Notes: a model not told the origin generated them from the letters alone. Positions 26,051 to 34,616 are shown, counted from the first letter of the stretch. The stretch is DNA of 64,000 nt from Muricauda sp. SCSIO 64092 (GCF_023016285.1 NZ_CP095413.1:1302001-1366000), one strand, 5' to 3'. Numbers and translations: made by a program.

Positions 26051-27126
26051 TGAAGACCCATATCTTACGATCACTATGCCTGTTGGCAGTACTGTCTTCA
26101 TATGGTCAGGAAATGGTATCATTACGATCAATTCCATTCACTACCCAAAAAACGGATAGTCTTTTCATTCAATCGGTCATTGACGAGCGAACGGTGAAGC
26201 ATTTAGGGGTACTGGAAAATGTAAATGCGGAACCCGTAGAACTCTTTTTAAAAGAAGGGGCAGAAAAAGCCATAAAAACTTTTTATGGACTGTCCTTTAA
26301 AGAAAATGGCCGGAGTACGCCCATTTATATTAAGCTAAAGGCACTGAATGTACAGGAGTCCAAACGAAGAATGAATAAAGGCATCGCTAGAATTGCACGG
26401 GTACATGTTGAAATGGTCTTTTGTGAAAAACGCGATGGGCTGTTAAAAGAGATTTTTAGCATAAAGCACAATGAAGATGATGTCTTTGGCCTGTACGATA
26501 AAGCAGGAGTATATGCTACTCACGAAAAAAGGATAAGGGCCGCCCTGGAATACTGCATGCATGCATTTTCAAAGGCTTACCGGCAAGCCAAACCCCTGGT
26601 TTCAAAGGCCAATTTCAAGCCCATCAAAGAAAACGAAACCATGGCACAAAAACTTGGGCAATGGTTTAACCTCATCACCCTGAAGGGGATGCGAAGCAGA
26701 TATTTTGAAGGTTATGGTATAAGCTATACAGGTTTTGTGGACAGTAAAAAAGGACTCATCAGGCCCTACGAAACCTCCTTTGAAGTGACCTGGGCCAGAC
26801 CTGGGATAGCCGAAGAAAACGGTTATGCCGATGTCAATTCATTTGTGTTTCGTCCCGAGCTTTACTTTCTCTATAAAAAGCTATTTAAGGGAGTGTATGC
26901 TTCTGCGAGTAGCAACGTTCCCATAGGTTATGAAATCGTGGAAGATTTGAACGGTAACAACTCCTTCAATTTTGTTATAGGCATTGGTGCCAGTCAAGGA
27001 CTACGCATAATTCCCTGGCAAAAAAATGGATTGGTTTTTGGGGTGGATTTTTTTCAACAATTGGAAACCTCCAAGGTCTATACGTTCGATTTGGGCGTGG
27101 AACTGGTTTTGGGCATAAATTTTTAA
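26050..27126 (+). CDS. Exported protein of unknown function, possibly barrel-forming at the C-terminus
   Basis: 358 residues from ATG 26050, chosen because the signal peptide (MKTHILRSLCLLAVLSSYGQ) begins there and the ATG overlaps the previous TGA; a longer frame from 26011 would precede the signal. The first ~190 residues are mixed alpha/beta with many basic residues. The last ~150 have outer-membrane-strand patterns (YGISYTGFVDSKKGLI, SFNFVIGIGASQGL, FDLGVELVLGINF) and end in Phe. No named family recognised. Confidence 0.65.
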   Translation: MKTHILRSLCLLAVLSSYGQEMVSLRSIPFTTQKTDSLFIQSVIDERTVKHLGVLENVNAEPVELFLKEGAEKAIKTFYGLSFKENGRSTPIYIKLKALNVQESKRRMNKGIARIARVHVEMVFCEKRDGLLKEIFSIKHNEDDVFGLYDKAGVYATHEKRIRAALEYCMHAFSKAYRQAKPLVSKANFKPIKENETMAQKLGQWFNLITLKGMRSRYFEGYGISYTGFVDSKKGLIRPYETSFEVTWARPGIAEENGYADVNSFVFRPELYFLYKKLFKGVYASASSNVPIGYEIVEDLNGNNSFNFVIGIGASQGLRIIPWQKNGLVFGVDFFQQLETSKVYTFDLGVELVLGINF

Positions 27127-27135
27127 TCAAAGAAA

Positions 27136-28140
27136 ATGTATCACCCAAGATTATACGGCGATTTTTATGATATGGGGCATAAATACGGCAAATTGCTCCA
27201 TGACAAGGCCAACTTTTCACTTCCTGCTATAAGCAAACGGAAAATGGAGTTTGGACTCTCTTCCTATGAAGTACTAAAAAGCTATTATCCTGAGGTAGTG
27301 GAAGAGATAAAAGGCTTTGCCGACGGAATTAAAGCCGCTCCGGAACAACTTGCCGCTTTCCTTTTAAGTCTAGGCATGTTCAACACAACGGGGCAGTGCA
27401 GTGTTTTTGCCCATAGGAACAATGACGGGGTCATCGTAGGAAGAAATTACGATATGCTTTTTGCCTTTAAAAAGTTTACGGAGAGTAGCCTGATTGCCCC
27501 AAAAAACAAGTTCGCTTATATTGGGCAATCCGATGTCTTTATTGGACGTTCCGATGGTGTCAACGAGAAAGGCTTGTCGATTGCCATGTCTTTTGTGAAT
27601 GGTAAGGAACCAGAACCAGGAATCAGCTTTCATTTTGTGGTCAGAAAGGTGTTGGAAAATTGCCAAACCACCAATGAGGCCATTGGACTTATTCAGTCAA
27701 CAAAAGTGTCATCAGCCAATAACTTTCTGATTGCGGACAGGACAGGGGACATTGCGGTGGTTGAATCCTCCCTCCAAAAAAGTAGGGTCAGACGCCCGGA
27801 GGAAACGCAAAACTTTATCTATATCACCAATCAGTTTATGATCGAAGGGATGAAAGTCTTTGACCAGGGAGGTGTTGAATGGAGCAAAAGTGGGGAACGC
27901 TATAGCGGCTTAAAAAGCAGTTTGTCCGCGGTTGACCAAATGAGTTTGGAAAAGGCCAAGGAAATCTTGTCGGACAAATGTATATGCCTGGATTTAAAAA
28001 AGGAACAATTTGGAACAATTTGGTCAGTTGTGGCAAGTTTGAAGGAATTGAAAATTGAACGGGCAGAAACCAAACCAAAACTTACCAACTACAAAGCTGA
28101 CACAAGGCTTGATTGGTGGTTAAGAAAGCAACGGAAATAA
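27136..28140 (+). CDS. C45-type autoproteolytic acyltransferase/hydrolase
   Basis: 334 residues without a signal peptide. The probable N-terminal nucleophile after self-cleavage is Cys 88 in TTGQCSVFAHRNNDGVIVGR, with the family signature RNYDM next and the later motif SSANNFLIADRTGDIAVVES. Relatives include acyl-CoA:6-aminopenicillanate acyltransferase and many C45 amidases of unknown substrate. Length fits the family. It lies 9 bases after the preceding exported-protein gene and probably ends that transcript. Confidence 0.82.
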   Translation: MYHPRLYGDFYDMGHKYGKLLHDKANFSLPAISKRKMEFGLSSYEVLKSYYPEVVEEIKGFADGIKAAPEQLAAFLLSLGMFNTTGQCSVFAHRNNDGVIVGRNYDMLFAFKKFTESSLIAPKNKFAYIGQSDVFIGRSDGVNEKGLSIAMSFVNGKEPEPGISFHFVVRKVLENCQTTNEAIGLIQSTKVSSANNFLIADRTGDIAVVESSLQKSRVRRPEETQNFIYITNQFMIEGMKVFDQGGVEWSKSGERYSGLKSSLSAVDQMSLEKAKEILSDKCICLDLKKEQFGTIWSVVASLKELKIERAETKPKLTNYKADTRLDWWLRKQRK

Positions 28141-28321
28141 ATCGGGAAACAACTATTGTATGGCGCTAGGCACGGTTCCTCCCCTACTATGTTTAAAATG
28201 TCCTTTATGTCCGACCTTGACCTGTTGTTCCGTAAAACAAACTACTTAAGCAAGCTTACCTGTTTTTATAGCTCTTAAGACAGCCATTTTAACTAAGTTT
28301 TATTGCCGGAACAATACATTT

Positions 28322-28337
28322 ATTGTAATATTGCAAT
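28322..28337. promoter_or_regulatory. Likely ArsR operator (ATTGTAATATTGCAAT)
   Basis: A 16-base inverted repeat with one mismatched pair, six bases before the arsR start codon. ArsR-family repressors bind such AT-rich palindromes over their own promoters. Binding here would block transcription of the arsR-led operon. Confidence 0.6.
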
Positions 28338-28343
28338 TAAATA

Positions 28344-28682
28344 ATGAATATGGGATTGGCCAAGACAGAAATATTTACTGCCCATCAAAATGAGATAGCC
28401 ATTTTTGCCAAGGCGTTCGGACATCCTGCCCGTGTCGCAATTTTGCAACAGCTGTTTAAAATGGATAACTGTTATTGTGGCAATCTGGTCGATGAAATTG
28501 GTCTGGCACAGCCCACGATATCGCAACATCTAAAGGAACTGCGAAACCTGGGTCTTATTAAAGGTCAGGTTGAGGGAACAAGTGTATGCTATTGCATTGA
28601 TAAGGAGAACTGGGCGGCCATGAAGGAAGTCATGGGGGATTTTCTTGACCAGGACCTTCCTGAAAATGAAGATTGTTGCTAA
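28344..28682 (+). CDS. ArsR-family metalloregulatory repressor
   Basis: 112 residues (or 110 from the ATG at 28350). Winged-helix fold with recognition helix LAQPTISQHLKELRNLGLIKG. Cys 43 and Cys 45 in DNCYCGNLVDE occupy the alpha-3 metal site used by ArsR/SmtB sensors; VCYCI in the wing and the C-terminal pair CC add further thiols. Thiol-binding ligands such as As(III) or Sb(III) would be expected to release it from DNA. It is first in a plus-strand set of four genes ending at the terminator at 31070. Confidence 0.88.
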   Translation: MNMGLAKTEIFTAHQNEIAIFAKAFGHPARVAILQQLFKMDNCYCGNLVDEIGLAQPTISQHLKELRNLGLIKGQVEGTSVCYCIDKENWAAMKEVMGDFLDQDLPENEDCC

Positions 28683-28733
28683 AAAAATTTTAACCAATTA
28701 ATCGTTTTATTGCGATAAACAAATAAATGTCCC

Positions 28734-29369
28734 ATGAAAACACTTTTAACTATCACCGCTTTTACGGTAATGATCCTATTTCAAAATGGGGTTCAGGCAC
28801 AAAAGCTTAGAAACAAAATTGTAAAATCCATTGTACAATTTGAAAGCTCCTATTCTTCAATTCAAGAAGACCGAAAGGTATTGCTCGATCAATTGGCTTC
28901 GAGAATTGCCAAAGGCAACAAAAATGATGAAGACCTCACTATAGTTTTTGTCGATAAACATAACAAAGAGAAGAGCCAACTTGCCACTATCTGGCTCAGG
29001 ACGGGCTTACTGTATTATAACCTGAACAATTACAATGTGCTCTCCGCTGGTACTGAACCGATCCAGGAACCCTTTCCAGCTCTTGCCTCCCTGGAAGCAT
29101 ATGGTTTCAGGGTGGGCAATGCCAGTAAGAACCAACGTTATGCCTATACTGTAAAATCCGGTTCTGAAACTTGGCAGGTTACCTACACTGCCATTGAAGC
29201 ACTGAACTTAACGGATGATGGTATACTCAGGATTTTCGTGGAAGAAGGAATCGCCCCGGAAGACGGTCCCAAACAAATAGAGATTTCTTTGTTTTCCCCA
29301 GAGCGCATTGCCATGGAATTGCTTTACGTATCCTCCAGAATAAAGTATTTAAATGAACAATACCAATAA
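28734..29369 (+). CDS. Exported arsenate-reductase/LMW-phosphatase-like protein lacking the catalytic Cys
   Basis: 211 residues with a signal peptide (ending GVQAQ). The order of elements follows the flavobacterial low-molecular-weight phosphatase-like proteins found in ars operons: a leading helix, a strand leading to a P-loop, then ATIWLRTGLLYY and LSAGTEPIQEPFPALASLEA. The P-loop, normally of the form CTHNSRRS, here reads VDKHNKEKSQ, with Asp 74 in place of the nucleophilic Cys and no matching Arg. It should not be able to reduce arsenate or hydrolyse phosphotyrosine by the usual mechanism. Assignment is by motif order from memory, so moderately certain. Confidence 0.6.
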   Translation: MKTLLTITAFTVMILFQNGVQAQKLRNKIVKSIVQFESSYSSIQEDRKVLLDQLASRIAKGNKNDEDLTIVFVDKHNKEKSQLATIWLRTGLLYYNLNNYNVLSAGTEPIQEPFPALASLEAYGFRVGNASKNQRYAYTVKSGSETWQVTYTAIEALNLTDDGILRIFVEEGIAPEDGPKQIEISLFSPERIAMELLYVSSRIKYLNEQYQ

Positions 29370-29567
29370 GGCCAAGCAATTATGAAATCAACCGATATCA
29401 AAAAACTATTTTCAACCCTTTACACCCTAAGATTTGAACAATAATTGCATTTTGGTAAGCAAAAAGCCAATGAAAAAGGGTTTCTTTGGCAACATTGAAA
29501 GCGAAAATCCCAATCGATCAAATACGTTGATGCATCTTGGCGAACACCAAAAATCCATTACCGTTTG

Positions 29568-30230
29568 ATGGATAAAAATATCTGGCCTTCCCTGGTGGCT
29601 GAATTTATTGGCACATTTTTGTTGGTTTTCTTTGGTACGGGGGCCATCATTGTAGATGGACTTTATGATGGAATGGTGACCCATCTGGGTGTAGCTATTG
29701 TTTTTGGCCTGGTGGTACTGGTAGTCATCTATGCCATAGGTGAGATTTCCGGTGCACATCTCAATCCAGCAGTTACCTGGGCGTTTTTCGTGGCAAAAAG
29801 AATTGAAGCACCAAAGGCGGTCTGGTACACCCTTACCCAAATCATCGCGGCCATTGCCGCAAGCGCAATACTAAGAGCAATGTTTCCCGAAACCATCACA
29901 ATGGGGGAAACTTTGCCCTCCAACGGCCTCTTACCCGCTACTATCATGGAATTCATTTTAACGTTTACCCTAATGTTCGTAATCATAAATGTAGCTACGG
30001 GATCCAAGGAACAGGGGTTGATGGCGGGACTTTCCATTGGCTTTACCGTTTTGATCTGCGCATTGATGGGAGGTCCGGTATCCGGGGCTTCCATGAATCC
30101 CGCCCGTTCCATTGGACCTGCCCTGATCGGGGGAAATCCAACTCACTTGTGGATGTATGTCATAGTACCTCTTTTGGGGGCTATTTCAAGTATTTACGTA
30201 TGGAAAATCATTACAATTAAAAACAGCTGA
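29568..30230 (+). CDS. Aquaporin (MIP family channel)
   Basis: 220 residues from ATG 29568 (a TTG one codon earlier is not needed). Six membrane helices and two NPA loops: GAHLNPAVTW (NPA 66-68) and GASMNPARS (NPA 177-179). The family conducts water, glycerol or neutral metalloid hydroxides. In several ars operons an aquaporin (AqpS) passes As(III) or methylated arsenicals; the arsR gene just upstream makes that role plausible. The gap 29370-29567 holds only short broken frames. The stop is one base from the next ATG. Confidence 0.9.
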   Translation: MDKNIWPSLVAEFIGTFLLVFFGTGAIIVDGLYDGMVTHLGVAIVFGLVVLVVIYAIGEISGAHLNPAVTWAFFVAKRIEAPKAVWYTLTQIIAAIAASAILRAMFPETITMGETLPSNGLLPATIMEFILTFTLMFVIINVATGSKEQGLMAGLSIGFTVLICALMGGPVSGASMNPARSIGPALIGGNPTHLWMYVIVPLLGAISSIYVWKIITIKNS

Positions 30231-30231
30231 C

Positions 30232-31005
30232 ATGAAAATTGCACTATTCTCCGATATTCACGCCAATCTTCCTGCATTGGAAGCCTTTTTTGAAGATTTG
30301 GAAAAACACCGTCCGGATGCCACCTATTGTCTTGGGGATTTGGTAGGCTACAATATTTGGCCCAATGAGGTCATCAATGAAATCCGTAAACGTCAAATCC
30401 CTACCATCGCGGGCAACTATGACTTTGGCATAGGCAGGAGGAGCGACGACTGTGGATGTGCTTATAAAAGTGATGAGGAAAAAGCCAATGGGGCCGTTTC
30501 CATTTCCTTTACCAATCAAATCGTGAACGATGAAGAGCGGGCCTATCTAAAAACATTGCCCGCACATATTAATTTGGAGTTTCAACTAAACGGGGAAAAG
30601 GCAACGATTTTATTGGTACATGGGAGTCCCCGGCGTATCAATGAATACCTTTTTGAGGACAGGGCAGATAAGAGCCTATTGCGAATTATGAGGGATGCCA
30701 ATGCCGATGTGATGTGTTTTGGACACACCCATAAGCCCTATCACAAAACTTTGCCCGATCCCGAAAATGAAGCATCATTGTATCGTCACGCCATTAATAT
30801 TGGCTCCATTGGTAAGCCCAAGGATGGGGATAAAAGGGGATGCTATGTGCTTTTAACCATTGATGGGAACTTTGCGAAGGGAAAAAAGGATGGTATCTCC
30901 GTGGATTTTATCCGTTTTGAATACGACGTGGAAAAAGCGGCCAAAGCAGTGGAGGGAAGTATACTGCCCAATGCCTATGCAGAGGCTTTAAGGGTTGCCA
31001 AGTAG
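30232..31005 (+). CDS. Calcineurin-like metallophosphoesterase (YfcE/MJ0936-like)
   Basis: 257 residues, no signal peptide. Metal-binding motifs in order: SDIHAN (D8, H10), LGDLVG (D37), GNYD, VHGSPRRINEY and CFGHTHKP. These coordinate a dimetal centre for phosphodiester or phosphomonoester hydrolysis. A Cys-bearing insert (DDCGCAYK) lies near residue 65. It is coupled to the aquaporin gene (spacing 1 base). The link to metalloid resistance is by neighbourhood only. Confidence 0.87.
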   Translation: MKIALFSDIHANLPALEAFFEDLEKHRPDATYCLGDLVGYNIWPNEVINEIRKRQIPTIAGNYDFGIGRRSDDCGCAYKSDEEKANGAVSISFTNQIVNDEERAYLKTLPAHINLEFQLNGEKATILLVHGSPRRINEYLFEDRADKSLLRIMRDANADVMCFGHTHKPYHKTLPDPENEASLYRHAINIGSIGKPKDGDKRGCYVLLTIDGNFAKGKKDGISVDFIRFEYDVEKAAKAVEGSILPNAYAEALRVAK

Positions 31006-31069
31006 GCCGTCCACGAAATGTTCCCATCAAGAACCCCATGAAACGAAAAGGGGGAAGATTCCAGGCCGT

Positions 31070-31103
31070 GACCGCCTTGTCCGGTCCAAGGAGGTCTTTT
31101 TTT
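31070..31103 (+). terminator. Rho-independent terminator of the arsR-led operon
   Basis: GACC-g-CCTTG (31070-31079), 7-base loop, CAAGG-a-GGTC (31087-31096), then seven T residues. It lies 65 bases after the metallophosphoesterase stop. Confidence 0.8.
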
Positions 31104-31200
31104 GATTCTCCGTCAATGAAAGCTTGACAACCGTTTGATGTTGTATTTACCTTACTTGGGAAAGCTCGGTATTTTCCCTCGGTTAAACCATGGATTGAAA

Positions 31201-31223
31201 GGCCCGCATGACAACTGCGGGCC
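31201..31223 (-). terminator. Strong hairpin after the LamG lipoprotein gene
   Basis: A perfect 8-bp stem GGCCCGCA/TGCGGGCC with 7-base loop. Read on the minus strand it lies 26 bases after the stop at 31249 and is followed by TTTCAATCC, a short T-run. It is less T-rich than a classic terminator. Confidence 0.6.
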
Positions 31224-31248
31224 CTTGGAACAAATTTAAAAGGTAGCT

Positions 31249-32718
31249 TTATGGATCAAAAGGAAAACCGGCATCGATTTCTGTCCAGAGAGGTCTGGCC
31301 GTTTCACCCAAATCACCACCTAAAGTTCCAGAATTTCCATTGGTGCTCGAATCCTGAACCGTATTTCCCGTGCCTTCATCCAGTTTCCAGTATCCCATGA
31401 GACCTGCTTCGTCTCCATTTAGTCTTTTATCATAATTCGCAGCAATCTCGGCAGCTGTCCTTGCGTCGTCCCAAACACGGATATCGGTCAATCCACCTAT
31501 CCAGTATCGGCTGGGTTGTGCAGCACTTCTTCCAATCTCAAAATCGTTGACCGCTGAGGTATTGATTGGATTGCCACCTGAAGCAGCCGTGGTAGGTTCA
31601 GGCTGACCATCAACATAAAGCAACACACTGCTCAAAGGCACTCCTTCAGCAGGAACCACAATGGCAATATGGTGCCACTCTCCATCGTTCAAGGGCTTGG
31701 TCCCCACTACACCACCACCATTGTATTCGACTCGAAGTGCCCTATTGGCATTATGCAGTCTTACATCCCACTTCTGGGCGCTTGAGTTTTCACCCCAGGA
31801 CATAATTATAATGTTGTTTTCCGAAGACGTTGTTCTTACCCATGCTTCGCAGGTTCTTGCCCCACCTCCGGTGACCGCTTTAAATCCGTCCACTTTGATG
31901 TAATCGTCACCTTCAAAAGTCAGGAAACTTGGTGGTACAATTTTACCGGCCTCAAATGCTGCCACTGCTGTATTAAGATCCATAAGCGCCTGGTCAACAT
32001 CCAACTGTTGTGCCGCCAGATTGTCCGCAACTACTTCGGCAGCGTCAATAGCGCCTTGTAAAATCGCTTTTGATCCCACGGCATACTGACCATTTTCCGT
32101 GCCTTCAACCGCGTTGTCCACCAATTCCTGTGCTGACGTTATGGCATCGTTCAACGCAGTAAAATCGGTATCAGCAATTACACTGGCCTCGAATACCGTG
32201 GTAGCCACATTCAAATCGGTTTCTGCCCCATTTATTTCACTCTGCGTTGCACTTGCATTATCCGCAACCACCTGGGCAGCATCGATGGCCATTTGAAAAA
32301 TTGCTTTTGAACCAATGATATAATCCCCTATTTCGGTACCTTCCGGCCCGGCATTGTCCAATATCCCTTGTGCTGCTAAAATGGATTGTAACAGTGAGGC
32401 ATTATCGATGACCACGATACTGTTGCGATAGGTTTCCAAAGCCAAGGTCAATAAATTTATGGCGCTATCAACGGTGCCTTGATTGACTGCTGTTGTTTTG
32501 TATGCACTGTACCTATCAATGGCATCTTGTAGAATTTGCGTCGCACCGAACACAACATCACCACCTCGATCTCCCTCCTTTGAAGGGTCCGCTTCCGCCT
32601 GTGCCTCTGCAATTATCGCATCCAATGCGCCGTAGTCAATGGCCGCAGTGGAATCATCCTCATCACAGCTCCAAAAAGTGACATTGCAGGCCAACAACAA
32701 AAAGATAAATTTTCTCAT
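31249..32718 (-). CDS. Surface lipoprotein with FIVAR-like repeats and LamG domain
   Basis: 489 residues. Lipoprotein signal (Cys ~18 in FWSCDEDD). Three helical FIVAR-like repeats (~25-265) each contain variants of ILDNA/LVDNA, GSKAIxQxAIDAA and VVADN. The C-terminal ~215 residues are a concanavalin/LamG domain (FEGDDYIKVDGF, CEAWVRTTSS, DGEWHHIAIV, GGLTDIRVWDDARTAAEIAA, GLMGYWKLDEGTG). Such lipoproteins bind glycans at the cell surface in PULs. It is divergent from the GH-like lipoprotein at 33028 and shares a promoter region with it, so it is probably the glycan-binding partner of that set. Confidence 0.82.
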   Translation of the reverse strand: MRKFIFLLLACNVTFWSCDEDDSTAAIDYGALDAIIAEAQAEADPSKEGDRGGDVVFGATQILQDAIDRYSAYKTTAVNQGTVDSAINLLTLALETYRNSIVVIDNASLLQSILAAQGILDNAGPEGTEIGDYIIGSKAIFQMAIDAAQVVADNASATQSEINGAETDLNVATTVFEASVIADTDFTALNDAITSAQELVDNAVEGTENGQYAVGSKAILQGAIDAAEVVADNLAAQQLDVDQALMDLNTAVAAFEAGKIVPPSFLTFEGDDYIKVDGFKAVTGGGARTCEAWVRTTSSENNIIIMSWGENSSAQKWDVRLHNANRALRVEYNGGGVVGTKPLNDGEWHHIAIVVPAEGVPLSSVLLYVDGQPEPTTAASGGNPINTSAVNDFEIGRSAAQPSRYWIGGLTDIRVWDDARTAAEIAANYDKRLNGDEAGLMGYWKLDEGTGNTVQDSSTNGNSGTLGGDLGETARPLWTEIDAGFPFDP

Positions 32719-33027
32719 GATTTCTATTTGGTTTGATTGGAATTCTTAGATGTGTATCAACCCATGAAAAGGGCTGAATTTTCAGAATTCTAATATAAAT
32801 CGATAATTAATTTCATTTTTCTCATTACATGGGCAAAAATGTTGCATGTTGCATAAAAAGGGATCAACATGGATAATGGTCATTGATTTTTAGGAATACT
32901 GGATTGTTTGGCGATAGGTTGTTGAATAGGGATAAAATATCAAAGTAGGTCCTTATTTGTTGCAAATTGAGAGGCGCATTTGAATGCTGGTTGGGGCCAC
33001 GGTATTTTGCTTTAAATATCCATATCC
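32719..33027. promoter_or_regulatory. 309-bp divergent PUL promoter with repeated GTTGCA motif
   Basis: AT-rich region between the LamG lipoprotein and the GH-like lipoprotein. It holds tandem ATGTTGCATGTTGCATAAA (32839-32857). The 10-mer GTTGCATAAA at 32848-32857 recurs upstream of the GH2 operon at 51412-51421. No gene is supported within it. Confidence 0.5.
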
Positions 33028-34380
33028 ATGAGAAAGGTCTTAGCACACTCGGTTTTTGTACTTCCGTTATTTTTTTTGATCAACTGTAGTTCAGGTTCCC
33101 AGGATGACCCCCAAATAACTGAAGAAGAACAGCAAGAAGGGCAAAATGGCAATCAAAATGAAGAACCCACAATCGAAATAAGCAGCATTATCAATACCAG
33201 CGACCAGGGCAAATTAATAGATGCCTTTTTCTTTGATCTAAAAGGCTGGCCCGATAGGACCAATACCGTAGAAAAAGCAACTGCCTATTTTGTGAACGAT
33301 GGCATGAATGGCATTCGGATATCCATTTATGGTGATATTCAACGGCCAGCACATCCGGGCCCCGGTGTTGTTGTAGAGTCCCAATATGAACCTATGTTGA
33401 CTTCCATTACCACCGCCCTATCGGTTAAACCGGACCTAAAGATTTTTGCCAGCAAAAAACTGAGGAGTACAAATTCCTTTCCGGATTGGGTCAAGGATAA
33501 TACGGGAATCATACCCAAGCAGTATGCGATTATGTTGGCAGATTTTATTGAATTTATGAATGGAAAGGGCATCACTATTGATTACTTGGGCATTGACAAT
33601 GAGTTTGTGTACAATGAAGGGAACATCACTCCCGAAAAATATCATGAAACCATTTTTGAGTTACGGGTATTGGCCTCTACCCGCGGCTTTGACCTACCTA
33701 TTCTGGTAGGCTATGAGGATTTTGGCCCCAATAAAAGAAATTGGGTCCAGATTTTGATGGAAAGTGGATGGGGCAACGATATGGATATTTATGGAACCCA
33801 CTACTATCCGCAGTTTAGGCCCAAGGATAAATTGATTACCGATCTCAACTCCATAGACAATAGACCTTTCTGGGCAACAGAACCGCACTGGGACAAGGTT
33901 AAAACCGAAAATCCAGATGTCTTTTTAAATGCGGAAGCGGCCATGGTTACGCTTTGGGATCAAACCGATTTGGGAATGACAGGCTTTATGTGGTGGAACT
34001 ATAATTTGGAGGATGAGCTACGAACCCGCCTTATGCAGGCAGCCTCGACCCCACTTCTTTATTCAAGGCCCATATCGATGACGGATATCGATGGGGAAGA
34101 TTTGACGGAATTGGGGAAGTTACAGAGTAGGGCGTTTATCAAAGCAAACCAAGTAAACGTTTATTTTGTGAATATGTCCGATACTTCGTATACGGATTAT
34201 GGCATTGCCTTGAGTGACAATCAAAAAATCGCGGATAATGTGGTTTATACACAATGGCGTGAGACCACCACCATCGATGGCCAACAATTGTCCGGCACAG
34301 TAACTTCGGATAATACCGCTGTTCAAGTGAACCTTCCAAAGCGTTCCATTACCAAAATCGATTTAACAATCCAAGATTGA
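33028..34380 (+). CDS. Clan GH-A (GH30-like) glycoside hydrolase lipoprotein
   Basis: 450 residues with a lipoprotein signal (Cys ~20 in FLINCSSG) and an acidic Gln/Glu/Asn linker. A TIM-barrel-like catalytic part has the likely acid/base Glu in YLGIDNEFVYN (~190) and nucleophile Glu in FWATEPHWD (~284), with GH30-like elements (KIFASKKLRSTNSFPDWVK, GFMWWNYN). A small beta domain closes the protein. The outer-surface lipoprotein location suggests it makes initial cuts in a polysaccharide. Family and bond specificity cannot be fixed from sequence alone. Confidence 0.75.
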   Translation: MRKVLAHSVFVLPLFFLINCSSGSQDDPQITEEEQQEGQNGNQNEEPTIEISSIINTSDQGKLIDAFFFDLKGWPDRTNTVEKATAYFVNDGMNGIRISIYGDIQRPAHPGPGVVVESQYEPMLTSITTALSVKPDLKIFASKKLRSTNSFPDWVKDNTGIIPKQYAIMLADFIEFMNGKGITIDYLGIDNEFVYNEGNITPEKYHETIFELRVLASTRGFDLPILVGYEDFGPNKRNWVQILMESGWGNDMDIYGTHYYPQFRPKDKLITDLNSIDNRPFWATEPHWDKVKTENPDVFLNAEAAMVTLWDQTDLGMTGFMWWNYNLEDELRTRLMQAASTPLLYSRPISMTDIDGEDLTELGKLQSRAFIKANQVNVYFVNMSDTSYTDYGIALSDNQKIADNVVYTQWRETTTIDGQQLSGTVTSDNTAVQVNLPKRSITKIDLTIQD

Positions 34381-34495
34381 CATCTTCTTCCTATCAACAT
34401 AGGTAGGGCTTAAAACCCTTTCTGAAAAAAGCACCGGCCCCTTTTTATTACATCAATGAACGGCTAAATCGGGAGTCCAATAAAAACACAAATGG

Positions 34496-34616
34496 GTTGT
34501 CCAAAAGTCCATATGTGCATTGGTCACATCGAGCGCAGTCGAGATGTATTTGATATTCGGAACTTTAAAAAGTTCTCGACTGTGCTCGAACCGACAAAAT
34601 CTTCTTTTTGGACAAC
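34496..34616. repeat. Structured dispersed repeat, copy A
   Basis: About 120 bases with nested inverted repeats. The outer arms are GTTGTCCAAAA (34496-34506) and TTTTGGACAAC (34606-34616). The inner arms are TCGAGCGCAGTCGAGA and its near-complement with one mismatch. It is homologous in reverse orientation to 62099-62219. It lies between convergent genes (33028-34380 and 34678-39711), and a T-run follows on the plus side. It may act as a bidirectional terminator or as a non-autonomous mobile repeat. Confidence 0.7.

Noticed and set aside
28303..28322. TTG...TACATTTA as a flavobacterial -33/-7 promoter for arsR
   Set aside because: The spacing is only about 9 bases, far shorter than the roughly 17-23 expected.
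34496..34616. CRISPR-like repeat
   Set aside because: Only one unit per locus, with internal inverted repeats and no regular spacers.
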